NCBI GenBank assembly: GCA_001767575.1
Contig: MELI01000055.1
Location: 41,619 to 46,736 of the forward strand
Direction: 5' to 3'
From: Candidatus Aquicultor primus
GTDB lineage: Bacteria > Actinomycetota > Aquicultoria > Aquicultorales > Aquicultoraceae
DNA: 5,118 nt
A program made the position numbers and the translations under genes. Positions 1 through 5,118 of the stretch are shown here, one piece after another; positions within the stretch are counted from its first letter, which is position 1, and each line of letters opens with the position of its first letter. Below the pieces are notes generated by a model. That model worked only from the letters and a program-made list of their open reading frames with translations. It was not told the DNA's origin and made no database searches.

Positions 1-92
1 CCCCCAAAACCACATTGCCGGTATATGATCGTATTGTCCGCGCGCCGGTACAATTTGAAACTAATCGTCCCCGCATCGAGCGACAGAGCCAT
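1..92 (-). CDS. Possible N-terminus of an unidentified leftward gene (partial)
   Basis: On the minus strand an ATG at 92 opens a frame that stays open to the left edge, about 30 codons beginning MALSLDAGTISFKLYRR. I do not recognise the family. The main support is context: a good leftward promoter at 153-182 and a regulator-type dyad at 124-148 lie upstream, giving a leader of roughly 50 bases. Against it, there is no clear Shine-Dalgarno sequence before the ATG, and a second minus frame (start near 77) is also open. The G-rich stretch at the very left edge could instead be the ribosome site of a gene starting outside the window. The promoter direction is better supported than this exact start. 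Confidence 0.35.
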   Translation of the reverse strand, partial: MALSLDAGTISFKLYRRADNTIIYRQCGFG

Positions 93-123
93 GGTAAACA
101 CCGATATAAACGCAGAGAACAAG

Positions 124-148
124 AAATCCTAGTAGAATGCTAGGTTTT
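124..148. promoter_or_regulatory. 25-bp inverted repeat, candidate Rrf2-family operator (site A)
   Basis: The dyad reads AAATCCTAG, seven bases, then CTAGGTTTT; 8 of 9 positions are symmetrical. The left half and the spacing recur exactly at 874-898. The CC and GG pairs are 13 bases apart with outer A and T, the same geometry as the E. coli IscR type 2 site (A-x3-CC ... GG-x3-T), although the inner bases differ. It lies just downstream of the -10 of the leftward promoter, over the expected transcription start, where a repressor would act. The Rrf2 gene next door is the obvious candidate ligand (inference). Confidence 0.55.
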
Positions 149-152
149 TGGT

Positions 153-182
153 ATTGTATCGATTGTTACTCAGTGTTGTCAA
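153..182 (-). promoter_or_regulatory. Leftward sigma-70-type promoter
   Basis: On the minus strand TTGACA (182-177) is followed by 18 bases and TACAAT (158-153). The -35 matches consensus 6/6 and the -10 5/6. The 11 bases TTGACAACACT starting at the -35 are identical to those at the rightward promoter at 836. It drives transcription to the left, away from the Rrf2 gene, with the site A dyad over the predicted start. Confidence 0.6.
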
Positions 183-338
183 GCGCAAACTTGGGAATCA
201 ATGAAGTTTTTCAACGAGCTTTGTTTTAGTTAAGAAGTATGCAGGCAGGGTCGAGCACAGATAAGGTGACGTCTCGCACGCCCCTTATATAGCGCACCAT
301 TTCAAGAGCGAGCAGTGTGGTGCCCAGCGCCGGCGCTC

Positions 339-773
339 TCAGGCCTTCTTTTTTTTGGCATTGAGTTGAGTGTGGCGCGCGGCCAGCTCCGCCAGCGTCT
401 TCGCTTCTAAGACACCATCGATAGCGGCCCGGACATCTCTCCAGACCTCGTGTGTCGCGCACGCTTTCGAGCGCGGGCAGAGTCTCGGAGCATCTACACA
501 ATCGACCGGCGCGAGCGGGCCTTCCAATGCCAGTATTATCTCGAGCAGCGTTATCTTCGACATATCTTTTGCCAGCATATAGCCGCCGTTGATTCCGCGT
601 ATGCTTCGAATAAAGCCCCCATTCTTGAGTGCCGGGATAATTTGTTCCAGATATTTTACCGAGACTCCCTGGCGTTGCGCCAAGTCTTTTAAACGGACAG
701 GGCCGCTCTCAGCGTTTAGCGCCAAATCGAGCATCGCCCTGGTGCCGTAACGGCTTCGTGTAGAAAGTTTCAT
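339..773 (-). CDS. Rrf2 family transcriptional regulator, IscR-like with Fe-S ligands
   Basis: This is a 144-residue DNA-binding repressor or activator of the Rrf2 family. The start MKLSTRSRYGTRAMLDLA is the classical family N-terminus, and the ATG at 773 has AAGGGGG five bases upstream; an in-frame ATG at 806 is less likely. A winged helix-turn-helix fills about residues 1-80, including VSVKYLEQIIPALKNGGFI and the wing RGINGGY. Cys92, Cys99, Cys105 and His108 match the [2Fe-2S] ligands of E. coli IscR (Cys92, Cys98, Cys104, His107), but the first spacing is C-x6-C rather than C-x5-C. A cluster-based sensor of oxygen, sulfide or Fe-S status is therefore likely. The C-terminus is a lysine run. 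It is divergent from the SQR operon and flanked by two copies of a dyad (124-148, 874-898), so it probably controls both sides. It is not necessarily IscR itself, since no isc/suf genes are visible. Confidence 0.93.
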   Translation of the reverse strand: MKLSTRSRYGTRAMLDLALNAESGPVRLKDLAQRQGVSVKYLEQIIPALKNGGFIRSIRGINGGYMLAKDMSKITLLEIILALEGPLAPVDCVDAPRLCPRSKACATHEVWRDVRAAIDGVLEAKTLAELAARHTQLNAKKKKA

Positions 774-835
774 ACGGGCCCCCTTCAAGAAAGGTCGATA
801 GGTCAAAAAATTTAGGGTTTTTCAGCTGTGATTAC

Positions 836-864
836 TTGACAACACTTTCCTTGATTGATACATT
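836..864 (+). promoter_or_regulatory. Rightward sigma-70-type promoter of the SQR operon
   Basis: TTGACA (836-841, perfect -35) is separated by 17 bases from TACATT (859-864), a 4/6 match to the -10 consensus. A better-looking TACAAT at 868-873 lacks a -35 at the right distance. The first 11 bases, TTGACAACACT, repeat the leftward promoter at 182-172. The transcript would start near 871 and run through a leader of more than 300 bases to the SQR start. Confidence 0.5.
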
Positions 865-873
865 TGTTACAAT

Positions 874-898
874 AAATCCTAGTTAATATATGGGAATT
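874..898. promoter_or_regulatory. 25-bp imperfect inverted repeat, candidate Rrf2-family operator (site B)
   Basis: The left half AAATCCTAG is identical to site A, followed by seven bases and the degenerate right half ATGGGAATT (6 of 9 positions symmetrical). The CC and GG positions and overall length match site A. It sits immediately downstream of the proposed -10, over the transcription start of the SQR operon, and between that operon and the divergent Rrf2 gene. Repression of SQR and autoregulation are the natural inference. Confidence 0.5.
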
Positions 899-1204
899 CT
901 TACTTAAGTCTAAGCCCTGTAGGCTTGTAAAGTCAACCAAAATCGAATCATCGAATGCTTCTTTGACATAAAGGTCTCTAGAAGGCTTCTAACGCAAGCA
1001 GTCGTCAGCTTTTTCGGCGACCGTAATATCCGCAATCGCTATCGGGCATCCCTAGGTCTATTTCTGCAAAAGAGAGGGGGAGTATTACACGTATGGTGCC
1101 GAGGCGTTTATATACGCGAACTTGCATATTCGTGATGACAGTTTGAGCGCACCATGGTCTATCTGTGACCTTAGGTGCAAGAAGATGGATTTAACTTAAT
1201 TGAA
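899..1204 (+). other. Long untranslated leader of the SQR operon with small hairpins
   Basis: No convincing gene lies here. Visible elements are a hairpin AAGCC-CTGTA-GGCTT (912-926); a second TTGACA (963-968) without a good -10; a perfect palindrome TAGAAG-G-CTTCTA (979-991); a weak stem GTCGTC/GGCGAC (1001-1021); and a nested hairpin GCACC/GGTGC enclosing GGTC/GACC (1149-1178), ending about 26 bases before the SQR ribosome site. A 17-codon frame from ATG 1093 to TGA 1146 has a purine-rich AGAGAGGGGG 12 bases upstream and could be a leader peptide, but the spacing is poor. I do not recognise a known riboswitch class. The length and hairpins allow post-transcriptional control, but nothing proves it. 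Confidence 0.35.
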
Positions 1205-1210
1205 GGAGGT
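1203..1210 (+). promoter_or_regulatory. Shine-Dalgarno sequence fixing the SQR start
   Basis: AAGGAGGT is a near-perfect Shine-Dalgarno sequence. It is 6 bases before the ATG at 1217 (7 counted from the GGAGG core) but directly abuts the in-frame ATG at 1211, so 1217 (MSQILILGGG) is preferred. The longer GTG start at 1175 lies inside a hairpin and has no ribosome site. Confidence 0.85.
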
Positions 1211-1216
1211 ATGTCC

Positions 1217-2368
1217 ATGAGTCAGATATTGATACTCGGCGGCGGCAGCGCCGGCATTATGGTAGCCGCCAGGCTGAGAAACGAATTGTCTATGGATGAA
1301 GCGAGCATCACAATCGTCGAACCGAGTGATAAGCATTATTACCAGGCAGGGTTTACTTTGGTGGCACTCGGTCTCGATGAGCCGGAATACCTGGTGCGTC
1401 CGATGGAGAAGGTCATTCCCGCGGGTTGCACTTTTATCAAAGACGAAGTCTCCAACATAATTCCTGACAGCAATTATATCGAGACAAAAGGCGGCAAGAG
1501 ACTCGAGTACGACCACCTGATCTTAGCGACCGGAACGAAACTCTCCTTTAGCGAGGTCGAGGGACTCACCGAGAACTTAGGCAAAGACGGCGTCCACACC
1601 TTTTACACGCTCGAAGGCGCGATAGCGCTCCGCAAGGTCATCGACGAGTTTGAAGAGGGCAATTTCGTGGTGGCACAGCCGCCGATGCCCTTCAAGTGTC
1701 CCGGCGCGCCCATCAAGTTGGCTTTGATGGTAGACGACCTGTTCAGAAGGAAAGGCATCCGCAACAAAGCAAACGTCACGCTTACAACGGCGTTGCCTTC
1801 GGTCTTCACCCGTGAGCCCTATGCGACCAAACTCAACCAGCTCTTCGAAAGCCGCAACATCAATGTCATGCCCGGTTTTAATCCCGGCAAAGTAGATGTG
1901 GAAAACAGGGTCATCAAGTCCTGGGAAGGCAAAGAGGTACCCTACGATGTCGGAGTCGTCATCCCGCCGAACGAAGGCGAGCCGTTCTATGAGGATATGC
2001 CGATTGTCGATGCGAGCAACTTCGTCAAAGCCGACAAGCATAGATTAGTCCAGGAGGGCTTCGATAACATTTACGCTATCGGTGACTGCGCTAACTACCC
2101 GACATCGAAAACCGCGTCGGGCGCCCGCAAGCAGGCCGAAGTTCTGGCTAACAACCTCGTTGCCAAGCTTCGCGGCAGGGAGCCCAGACACACCTATTCC
2201 GGCCACATAATATGACCGATTCTTACAAGGTTCGGGAAAGCCTTATTTGCGGAATTCGATTACGACAAGTCAATTTCTCCGGCGCAGGAGATGTATTCAA
2301 GCTGGGTTATGAAGGTCTATATGCTGAGGCCCTTGTACTGGAGCCTCATGCTAAGAGGGAGGCTCTAG
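1217..2368 (+). CDS. sqr: Sulfide:quinone oxidoreductase-like flavoprotein, candidate selenoprotein (in-frame TGA = Sec333)
   Basis: This peripheral membrane FAD enzyme would oxidise sulfide to polysulfide or sulfane sulfur and reduce quinone. The product is 383 residues if the TGA at 2213 is read through, and 332 if not. Visible landmarks are the FAD-binding GGGSAG (8-13) after strand ILIL, LATGT (103-107), redox Cys161 in PFKCPGAP, and the second FAD motif YAIGDCA (Gly289-Asp290). The family's second redox cysteine, in a YxGYTSCPLVTGYGK-type motif, is here TGA: GHII-[TGA]-PILTRFGK. The same frame continues with ALFAEFDYD and ends PLYWSLMLRGRL, matching the family's C-terminal membrane-contact helices (human SQOR has FDY and YWNMMLRG). 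Stop is TAG 2366-2368, three bases before the DUF1641 start, whose ribosome site lies inside this C-terminus. Cys161 and position 333 are 172 residues apart, as I recall for Cys178/Cys350 of the Acidianus ambivalens enzyme. SQR-family identity is strong; Sec is inferred. Alternatives are a sequencing error or a recent nonsense mutation. Confidence 0.88.
2213..2215 (+). other. In-frame TGA, candidate selenocysteine codon (Sec333)
   Basis: The TGA falls exactly at the conserved redox-active cysteine of SQR-family proteins, and the coding frame continues with family-like sequence for 50 codons. A single base change from TGC or TGT would also create it. TGA is not globally reassigned here: TGG encodes Trp throughout, no other gene in the window has an internal TGA, and the Rrf2 gene ends with TGA at normal family length. 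Confidence 0.7.
2216..2258 (+). promoter_or_regulatory. Candidate bacterial SECIS stem-loop downstream of TGA
   Basis: The upper stem AAGGTT (2227-2232) pairs with AGCCTT (2239-2244), 6 bp with one G-U, closing the loop CGGGAA (2233-2238). The loop starts 17 bases after the TGA and has G as its second base. This agrees with the published bacterial SECIS pattern (16-37 bases to the apical loop, G among its first two bases). A lower stem CGATTC (2217-2222) with GAATTCG (2252-2258), one bulged base, may extend it. Bacterial SECIS elements lie within the coding sequence, as here. The pattern is loose, so this supports rather than proves Sec insertion. Confidence 0.55.
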
Positions 2369-2371
2369 CCC

Positions 2372-2962
2372 ATGATTGAAAGGAATATTGCTGAGAAGGA
2401 GGGCATGCTGAGCGACAGAGCGGTCGACCTTATCAACTACGATCTTGTCCCTCTACTCGAGATGGTCAAAGACTTGGTTGAGCAGCTCGAGCCGAAGCTA
2501 AAAGAGCTATCCAAAGAAGCCGGACCCGCGGTCAACGCCATCAAGGCCAACCTCGACCGGGAAGAGACCCTTATCCTGGTGGAGAAACTCACCTCGAACA
2601 CGGGCACTCTCATCGATATGGTCTCGTTCATGGAAGCGCTAAACGACCTTAGAATAGAGCTCGAGCCGAAGCTAAAAGAGCTATCCAAAGAAGCCGGACC
2701 CGCGGTCAACGCCATCAAGGCCAACCTCGACCGGGAAGAGACCCTTATCCTACTGACGAAGCTTACCGAGATAGCCGGGTCCCCGATCGTTCAGAACCTG
2801 GTCGGCTCGGCGGCGACGGCACTCACAGATGTCAAAGCCAAAGACATTCCGCCCGTATCACCGCTCGGTATATTCTCCGCGTTGCGGGACGATGATGTCC
2901 AGCGTGCGCTGGGGTTTCTTTTCCATTTCTTGAAGCAGCTCGGGCGCGGTCTCAAAGCATAA
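2372..2962 (+). CDS. DUF1641 family protein with an internal duplicated helical segment
   Basis: This 196-residue, acidic, almost wholly helical protein has no signal peptide or membrane segment. The C-terminus (about 164-196), PLGIFSALRDDDVQRALGFLFHFLKQLGRGL, is typical of DUF1641, a family of unknown biochemical function often encoded beside SQR or formate dehydrogenase-type genes. It starts three bases after the SQR TAG with AGAGGGAGG nine bases upstream, so it is probably translationally coupled and functionally tied to SQR. Residues 39-69 and 97-127 are identical (31 residues, LEPKLKEL ... ETLIL), spaced 58 residues apart, and are also identical in DNA (94 bp). The segments between and after them (VEKLTSNTG, LTKLTEIAG) are related but diverged, suggesting an old helical repeat with a recently copied core. 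An assembly artefact is the main alternative for the repeat. Confidence 0.85.
   Translation: MIERNIAEKEGMLSDRAVDLINYDLVPLLEMVKDLVEQLEPKLKELSKEAGPAVNAIKANLDREETLILVEKLTSNTGTLIDMVSFMEALNDLRIELEPKLKELSKEAGPAVNAIKANLDREETLILLTKLTEIAGSPIVQNLVGSAATALTDVKAKDIPPVSPLGIFSALRDDDVQRALGFLFHFLKQLGRGLKA
2484..2577 (+). repeat. 94-bp perfect direct repeat, copy 1
   Basis: It is identical by eye over 94 bases to 2658-2751, in the same reading frame, at an offset of 174 bases (58 codons). It encodes residues 39-69 of the DUF1641 protein. Synonymous positions are also identical, pointing to recent duplication or gene conversion. Confidence 0.95.
2658..2751 (+). repeat. 94-bp perfect direct repeat, copy 2
   Basis: This is the second identical copy, encoding residues 97-127. 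Identity stops abruptly at both ends: the flanks are GC before copy 1 versus AG before copy 2, and GG after copy 1 versus AC after copy 2. The 80 bases between the copies are unrelated in DNA to what follows copy 2. Confidence 0.95.
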
Positions 2963-2997
2963 TCATATTAACATAGACTTCCTGAAGTGCGTGAATA

Positions 2998-3031
2998 CAA
3001 GGTGGGAGCGGCGAAAACCGTTCCCACCTTG
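2998..3031 (+). terminator. Hairpin terminator of the SQR-DUF1641 operon
   Basis: A 14-bp stem, CAAGGTGGGAGCGG (2998-3011) with CCGTTCCCACCTTG (3018-3031), has one G-U pair and closes the loop CGAAAA. It lies 36 bases after the DUF1641 stop. The downstream stretch (CTTCTGTC) is only mildly T-rich, so it may be a weak intrinsic terminator or a 3' RNA-stabilising hairpin. The stem is nearly symmetrical, so it could work in both directions. Confidence 0.75.
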
Positions 3032-3122
3032 CTTCTGTCGACTACCGAAAGTTTTCGAACAATTCCGAATCGCCGTGCAGGATTTGTAGATCGTTCGGCG
3101 AACTCTCACAAAAGTGAAGGTC

Positions 3123-4394
3123 ATGGGGAATTCAATCAACATTCTAATGCTCGGGTGGGAGTTGCCGCCTCATCATTCGGGTGGTCTTGGTCGTGCCTGC
3201 GAAGGAATGACCAAAGGCCTTTCGAAGCGTGAGGTCGCAGTCTCTTTCGTGCTGCCAAAAGTATTTAAAAACGCGACCTACTCCTGGATGGACGTTCACG
3301 ACGCTTCCGGCTACATTGCGGGTGGGTTTAACGGCGGCGCAAAAGAAGAGCAAGAGTGCCTAGAGTTTGTCATTCGCCACCAGTGCGCGCTGATGCGCGG
3401 CTATTTCGCTCCCATGCACAGCGGTGAAGTTCTCTGCAAACTCTGCTTTAAGGGCAGCAACATCGCCGAGTTCTCCCATGTCGACCTCTATGCGAAAGGC
3501 GTGATGGAAATCGCGCGACGCCGGAGTTTTCACGCCGTCCATGGCCACGATTGGATGACCTACCCGGCGGCCATCCTCGCCAAGAAAGTCGCGGCGAAAG
3601 CCGGGCGAAATACCCCGTTTATCGCGCATGTTCACGCCACCGAAATCGACCGGCATGACGGCTCGCACATCTACCGCATCGAGAAAGAAGGCATGGAAGC
3701 GGCCGACCGCATCGTCGCGGTCAGCAACTACACAAAATCCATTATCGCAAAATACTACGGGATCGACCCCAATAAGATAAGCGTCGTCCACAACGGCATC
3801 GAGCCGCGCACAATTGAGAAGTACCCGCAGCATCCCCTCAAGCGCCGCCACAAAGTGGTCCTCTTTATCGGCAGGGTCACCTACCAGAAAGGGCCCGATT
3901 ACTATGTGCGTTTGGCGAAAAAAGTCACCGACCAGTATGACAATGTGAAGTTTCTCATGGTCGGTTCAGGTGACATGCAGGCTTCGATGATAGAGTTGGC
4001 CGCGCGCGAGAATCTCACCGGAAAACTTCTTTTCAGTTCGTGGATAGGTGACGACATGATAGACGCCACCTATCAGATGGCCGACGTCTTCGTCATGCCT
4101 TCGGTCTCCGAGCCTTTCGGAATCGTGCCGCTCGAAGCAATCCAGAACGGTACACCGGTCGTCGTATCGAGGAACTCCGGCGTAATCGAGGTTGTCAGGC
4201 ATTGTATAGCGGTCGATTTCTGGGACATCGACAAGATGGCCGAAGCTATAGTGATACTCCTGAAACATGAAGGCCATGCGCGAAATATGGTGCGAAAAGC
4301 GCAAGATGAAATCGAGAAACTGACCTGGGATGTCGCGGCCGAGAAGCTCTGTACGGTCTATGGGGATGCGATAGAGGAGACTAGTTATGCCTAG
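3123..4394 (+). CDS. GT-B glycosyltransferase, glycogen/starch synthase-like (GT4/GT5)
   Basis: It is probably a retaining glucosyltransferase that extends alpha-1,4-glucan from a nucleotide sugar. Numbered from ATG 3123 (423 residues), the N-terminal Rossmann domain opens with ILMLGWELPPHHSGGLG, the glycine loop of starch-synthase-like enzymes, and continues with HGHDW (140-144) and HVHATE (169-174). The C-terminal domain has FIGRVTYQKG (Arg251 and Lys256, nucleotide-phosphate contacts), KFLMVGSGD, and the E-x7-E motif EPFGIVPLE (Glu330, Glu338). There is no signal peptide. The start is uncertain: GTG 3114 is in frame but sits in a small hairpin, and AAGG lies only two bases before ATG 3123. 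The gene overlaps the downstream GH57 gene by 8 bases, indicating a co-translated glycan pair. ADP-glucose versus UDP-glucose specificity, and glycogen versus another glucan, cannot be read from the sequence. Confidence 0.9.
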   Translation: MGNSINILMLGWELPPHHSGGLGRACEGMTKGLSKREVAVSFVLPKVFKNATYSWMDVHDASGYIAGGFNGGAKEEQECLEFVIRHQCALMRGYFAPMHSGEVLCKLCFKGSNIAEFSHVDLYAKGVMEIARRRSFHAVHGHDWMTYPAAILAKKVAAKAGRNTPFIAHVHATEIDRHDGSHIYRIEKEGMEAADRIVAVSNYTKSIIAKYYGIDPNKISVVHNGIEPRTIEKYPQHPLKRRHKVVLFIGRVTYQKGPDYYVRLAKKVTDQYDNVKFLMVGSGDMQASMIELAARENLTGKLLFSSWIGDDMIDATYQMADVFVMPSVSEPFGIVPLEAIQNGTPVVVSRNSGVIEVVRHCIAVDFWDIDKMAEAIVILLKHEGHARNMVRKAQDEIEKLTWDVAAEKLCTVYGDAIEETSYA

Positions 4395-5118
4395 TGTGTG
4401 CTGCTATTTCCATGTCCACCAGCCGCTTCGCGTGAAGAAATATAACCTCTTCGACATCGGCAGCGAAACAGACTATTTCGACGACAAGAAGAACAGCGAG
4501 ATTTTGCGGAAAGTCGCGAACAAGTGTTACTACCCGGCTAACAACCTCATGCTCGAGCTTATCGAGCGTTCCGAGGGTCGATTTAAAATAAGCTACTCCA
4601 TCTCCGGCGTCTTCTTGGACCAGGCGATGGAATTCGAGCCGAAGATAATAGAGAGCTTCCAGCGCCTGGCACAGACCGGCTGCGTCGAGTTCTTAAGCGA
4701 GACCTATTACCACTCGCTCGCCTCGCTCTACTCCGAGGAGGAGTTCTTCGAGCAGGTGCTCGACCATATGCTTCTCATCGTAAGGCTCTTCGGGCAGGTG
4801 CCGCAGGTCTTCCGCAACACCGAGTTGGTCTACTTCGATTACCTGGCGCATCTGATCCGCAAGTTCCATTTCAAAGCGGTTCTGGCGGAAGGGTGGGATG
4901 CCATCCTGGGCTGGCGAAGCCCGAATTTCGTCTACGAGACGCAGGGTTTTCCGGTGAAGCTGTTGCTCAAGAATTATCGTCTCTCCGACGACATTGCGTT
5001 CAGGTTTTCAAACAAAGACTGGAAGGGATGGCCCCTGACCGCCGATAAATTCGCGAATTGGGTTCACAGCATCAATGGGAGCGGGCAGGCCATAAACCTT
5101 TTTATGGATTATGAGACC
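4387..5118 (+). CDS. GH57 alpha-amylase family glycoside hydrolase or transferase (partial, 3' end missing)
   Basis: The ATG at 4387 lies inside the end of the glycosyltransferase gene, and the frame is open for 244 codons to the window edge. The start MPSVCCYFHVHQPLRVKKY carries GH57 motif 1 (HQP, 11-13). SISGVFLDQ (about 73-81) is motif 2-like. VFRNTEL contains Glu146, the expected nucleophile. FMDYET (239-244) begins motif 4, with Asp241 the expected acid/base, just before the sequence ends; Glu-His-Gln would be expected next. GH57 members include alpha-amylases, 4-alpha-glucanotransferases and branching enzymes. The N-terminus resembles the alpha-amylase type commonly found beside GT4/5 glycogen-synthase-like genes, so glycogen turnover or primer shaping is likely. 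No signal peptide is visible, so it should be cytoplasmic. The exact specificity is not decidable from this fragment. Confidence 0.92.
   Translation, partial: MPSVCCYFHVHQPLRVKKYNLFDIGSETDYFDDKKNSEILRKVANKCYYPANNLMLELIERSEGRFKISYSISGVFLDQAMEFEPKIIESFQRLAQTGCVEFLSETYYHSLASLYSEEEFFEQVLDHMLLIVRLFGQVPQVFRNTELVYFDYLAHLIRKFHFKAVLAEGWDAILGWRSPNFVYETQGFPVKLLLKNYRLSDDIAFRFSNKDWKGWPLTADKFANWVHSINGSGQAINLFMDYET

Noticed and set aside
1..132. Plus-strand open frame from the left edge to TAG 130-132, which could be the 3' end of a rightward gene
   Set aside because: It is antisense to the possible leftward gene, has no recognisable sequence, and its stop would lie inside the dyad. The promoter evidence points left. 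It remains possible without more left sequence.
124..149. Dyad plus TTTTT read as an intrinsic terminator for a rightward transcript
   Set aside because: The stem is short (5 bp plus A-T pairs), and the same left half and spacing recur at 874-898 downstream of a related promoter, which fits an operator better.
226..501. Minus-strand 91-codon open frame
   Set aside because: It overlaps the Rrf2 gene in another frame and has no family signature; it is a shadow frame extending into the spacer.
1175..1216. GTG at 1175 as the SQR start
   Set aside because: It would add 14 residues before a standard flavoprotein N-terminus, has no ribosome site, and would place the strong Shine-Dalgarno sequence inside the gene.
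1217..2215. SQR as a complete 332-residue protein ending at TGA
   Set aside because: It would lack the second redox residue and the C-terminal helices, while the same frame downstream encodes exactly those parts.
2213..2215. Global reassignment of TGA to Trp or Gly
   Set aside because: TGG is used for Trp in all genes, no other internal TGA is seen, and the Rrf2 gene ends with TGA at normal length. The family residue at this site is Cys, not Trp or Gly.
2437..2724. Minus-strand open frame with repeated sequence
   Set aside because: It is the antisense shadow of the DUF1641 gene; its repeat simply mirrors the 94-bp duplication.
3093..3103. Palindrome GTTCG-G-CGAAC just before the glycosyltransferase gene
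   Set aside because: It is short, with no second copy and no clear promoter nearby; chance occurrence cannot be excluded.
3144..4304. Several minus-strand open frames opposite the glycosyltransferase
   Set aside because: All lie antisense to a strongly supported gene, with no family-like sequence or ribosome sites.

Overview
The window looks like a chromosomal segment of an anaerobic or microaerophilic bacterium with moderate GC content. It carries a sulfide/redox module on the left and an alpha-glucan (glycogen) module on the right. The taxon cannot be fixed from sequence alone. The gene set (Fe-S type Rrf2 regulator, short sulfide:quinone oxidoreductase, DUF1641 protein, GT4/5 plus GH57 pair) would suit a deep-branching anaerobic lineage such as an early-branching Actinomycetota or Nitrospirota-like group; that is only a guess.

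Layout. Positions 1-92 may hold the start of an unidentified leftward gene, with a good leftward promoter (153-182) and a dyad (124-148) upstream. Positions 339-773 (minus strand) encode an IscR-like Rrf2 repressor with a Cys3-His cluster. A second, rightward promoter (836-864) uses the same 11 bases, TTGACAACACT, and is followed by a second copy of the dyad (874-898). It leads through a roughly 320-base leader into an operon of a sulfide:quinone oxidoreductase (SQR, 1217-2368) and a DUF1641 protein (2372-2962), closed by a strong hairpin (2998-3031). On the right, a glycogen-synthase-like glycosyltransferase (3123-4394) overlaps by 8 bases a GH57 alpha-amylase-type gene that runs off the window (4387 onward).

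The main discovery candidate is the SQR. Its frame is interrupted by one TGA at 2213-2215, exactly where the family has the second catalytic cysteine (the Cys of the C-terminal SCPLVT-type motif, Cys379 in human SQOR). The same frame then continues for 50 codons of clearly SQR-like C-terminus to a TAG just before the next gene. A hairpin that fits the bacterial SECIS pattern starts right after the TGA: 17 bases to a 6-base apical loop whose second base is G, on a 6-bp stem. The simplest reading is a selenocysteine-containing SQR (Sec333 paired with Cys161). A conventional gene caller would truncate it at 332 residues.

How the parts fit (inference): the Rrf2 protein would sense redox, sulfide or Fe-S state through its cluster and bind the two 25-bp dyads, controlling the SQR operon and whatever lies to the left. 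SQR would oxidise sulfide to polysulfide and pass electrons to quinone at the membrane, with the DUF1641 protein as an accessory of unknown role. The glycan genes appear to be a separate transcription unit.
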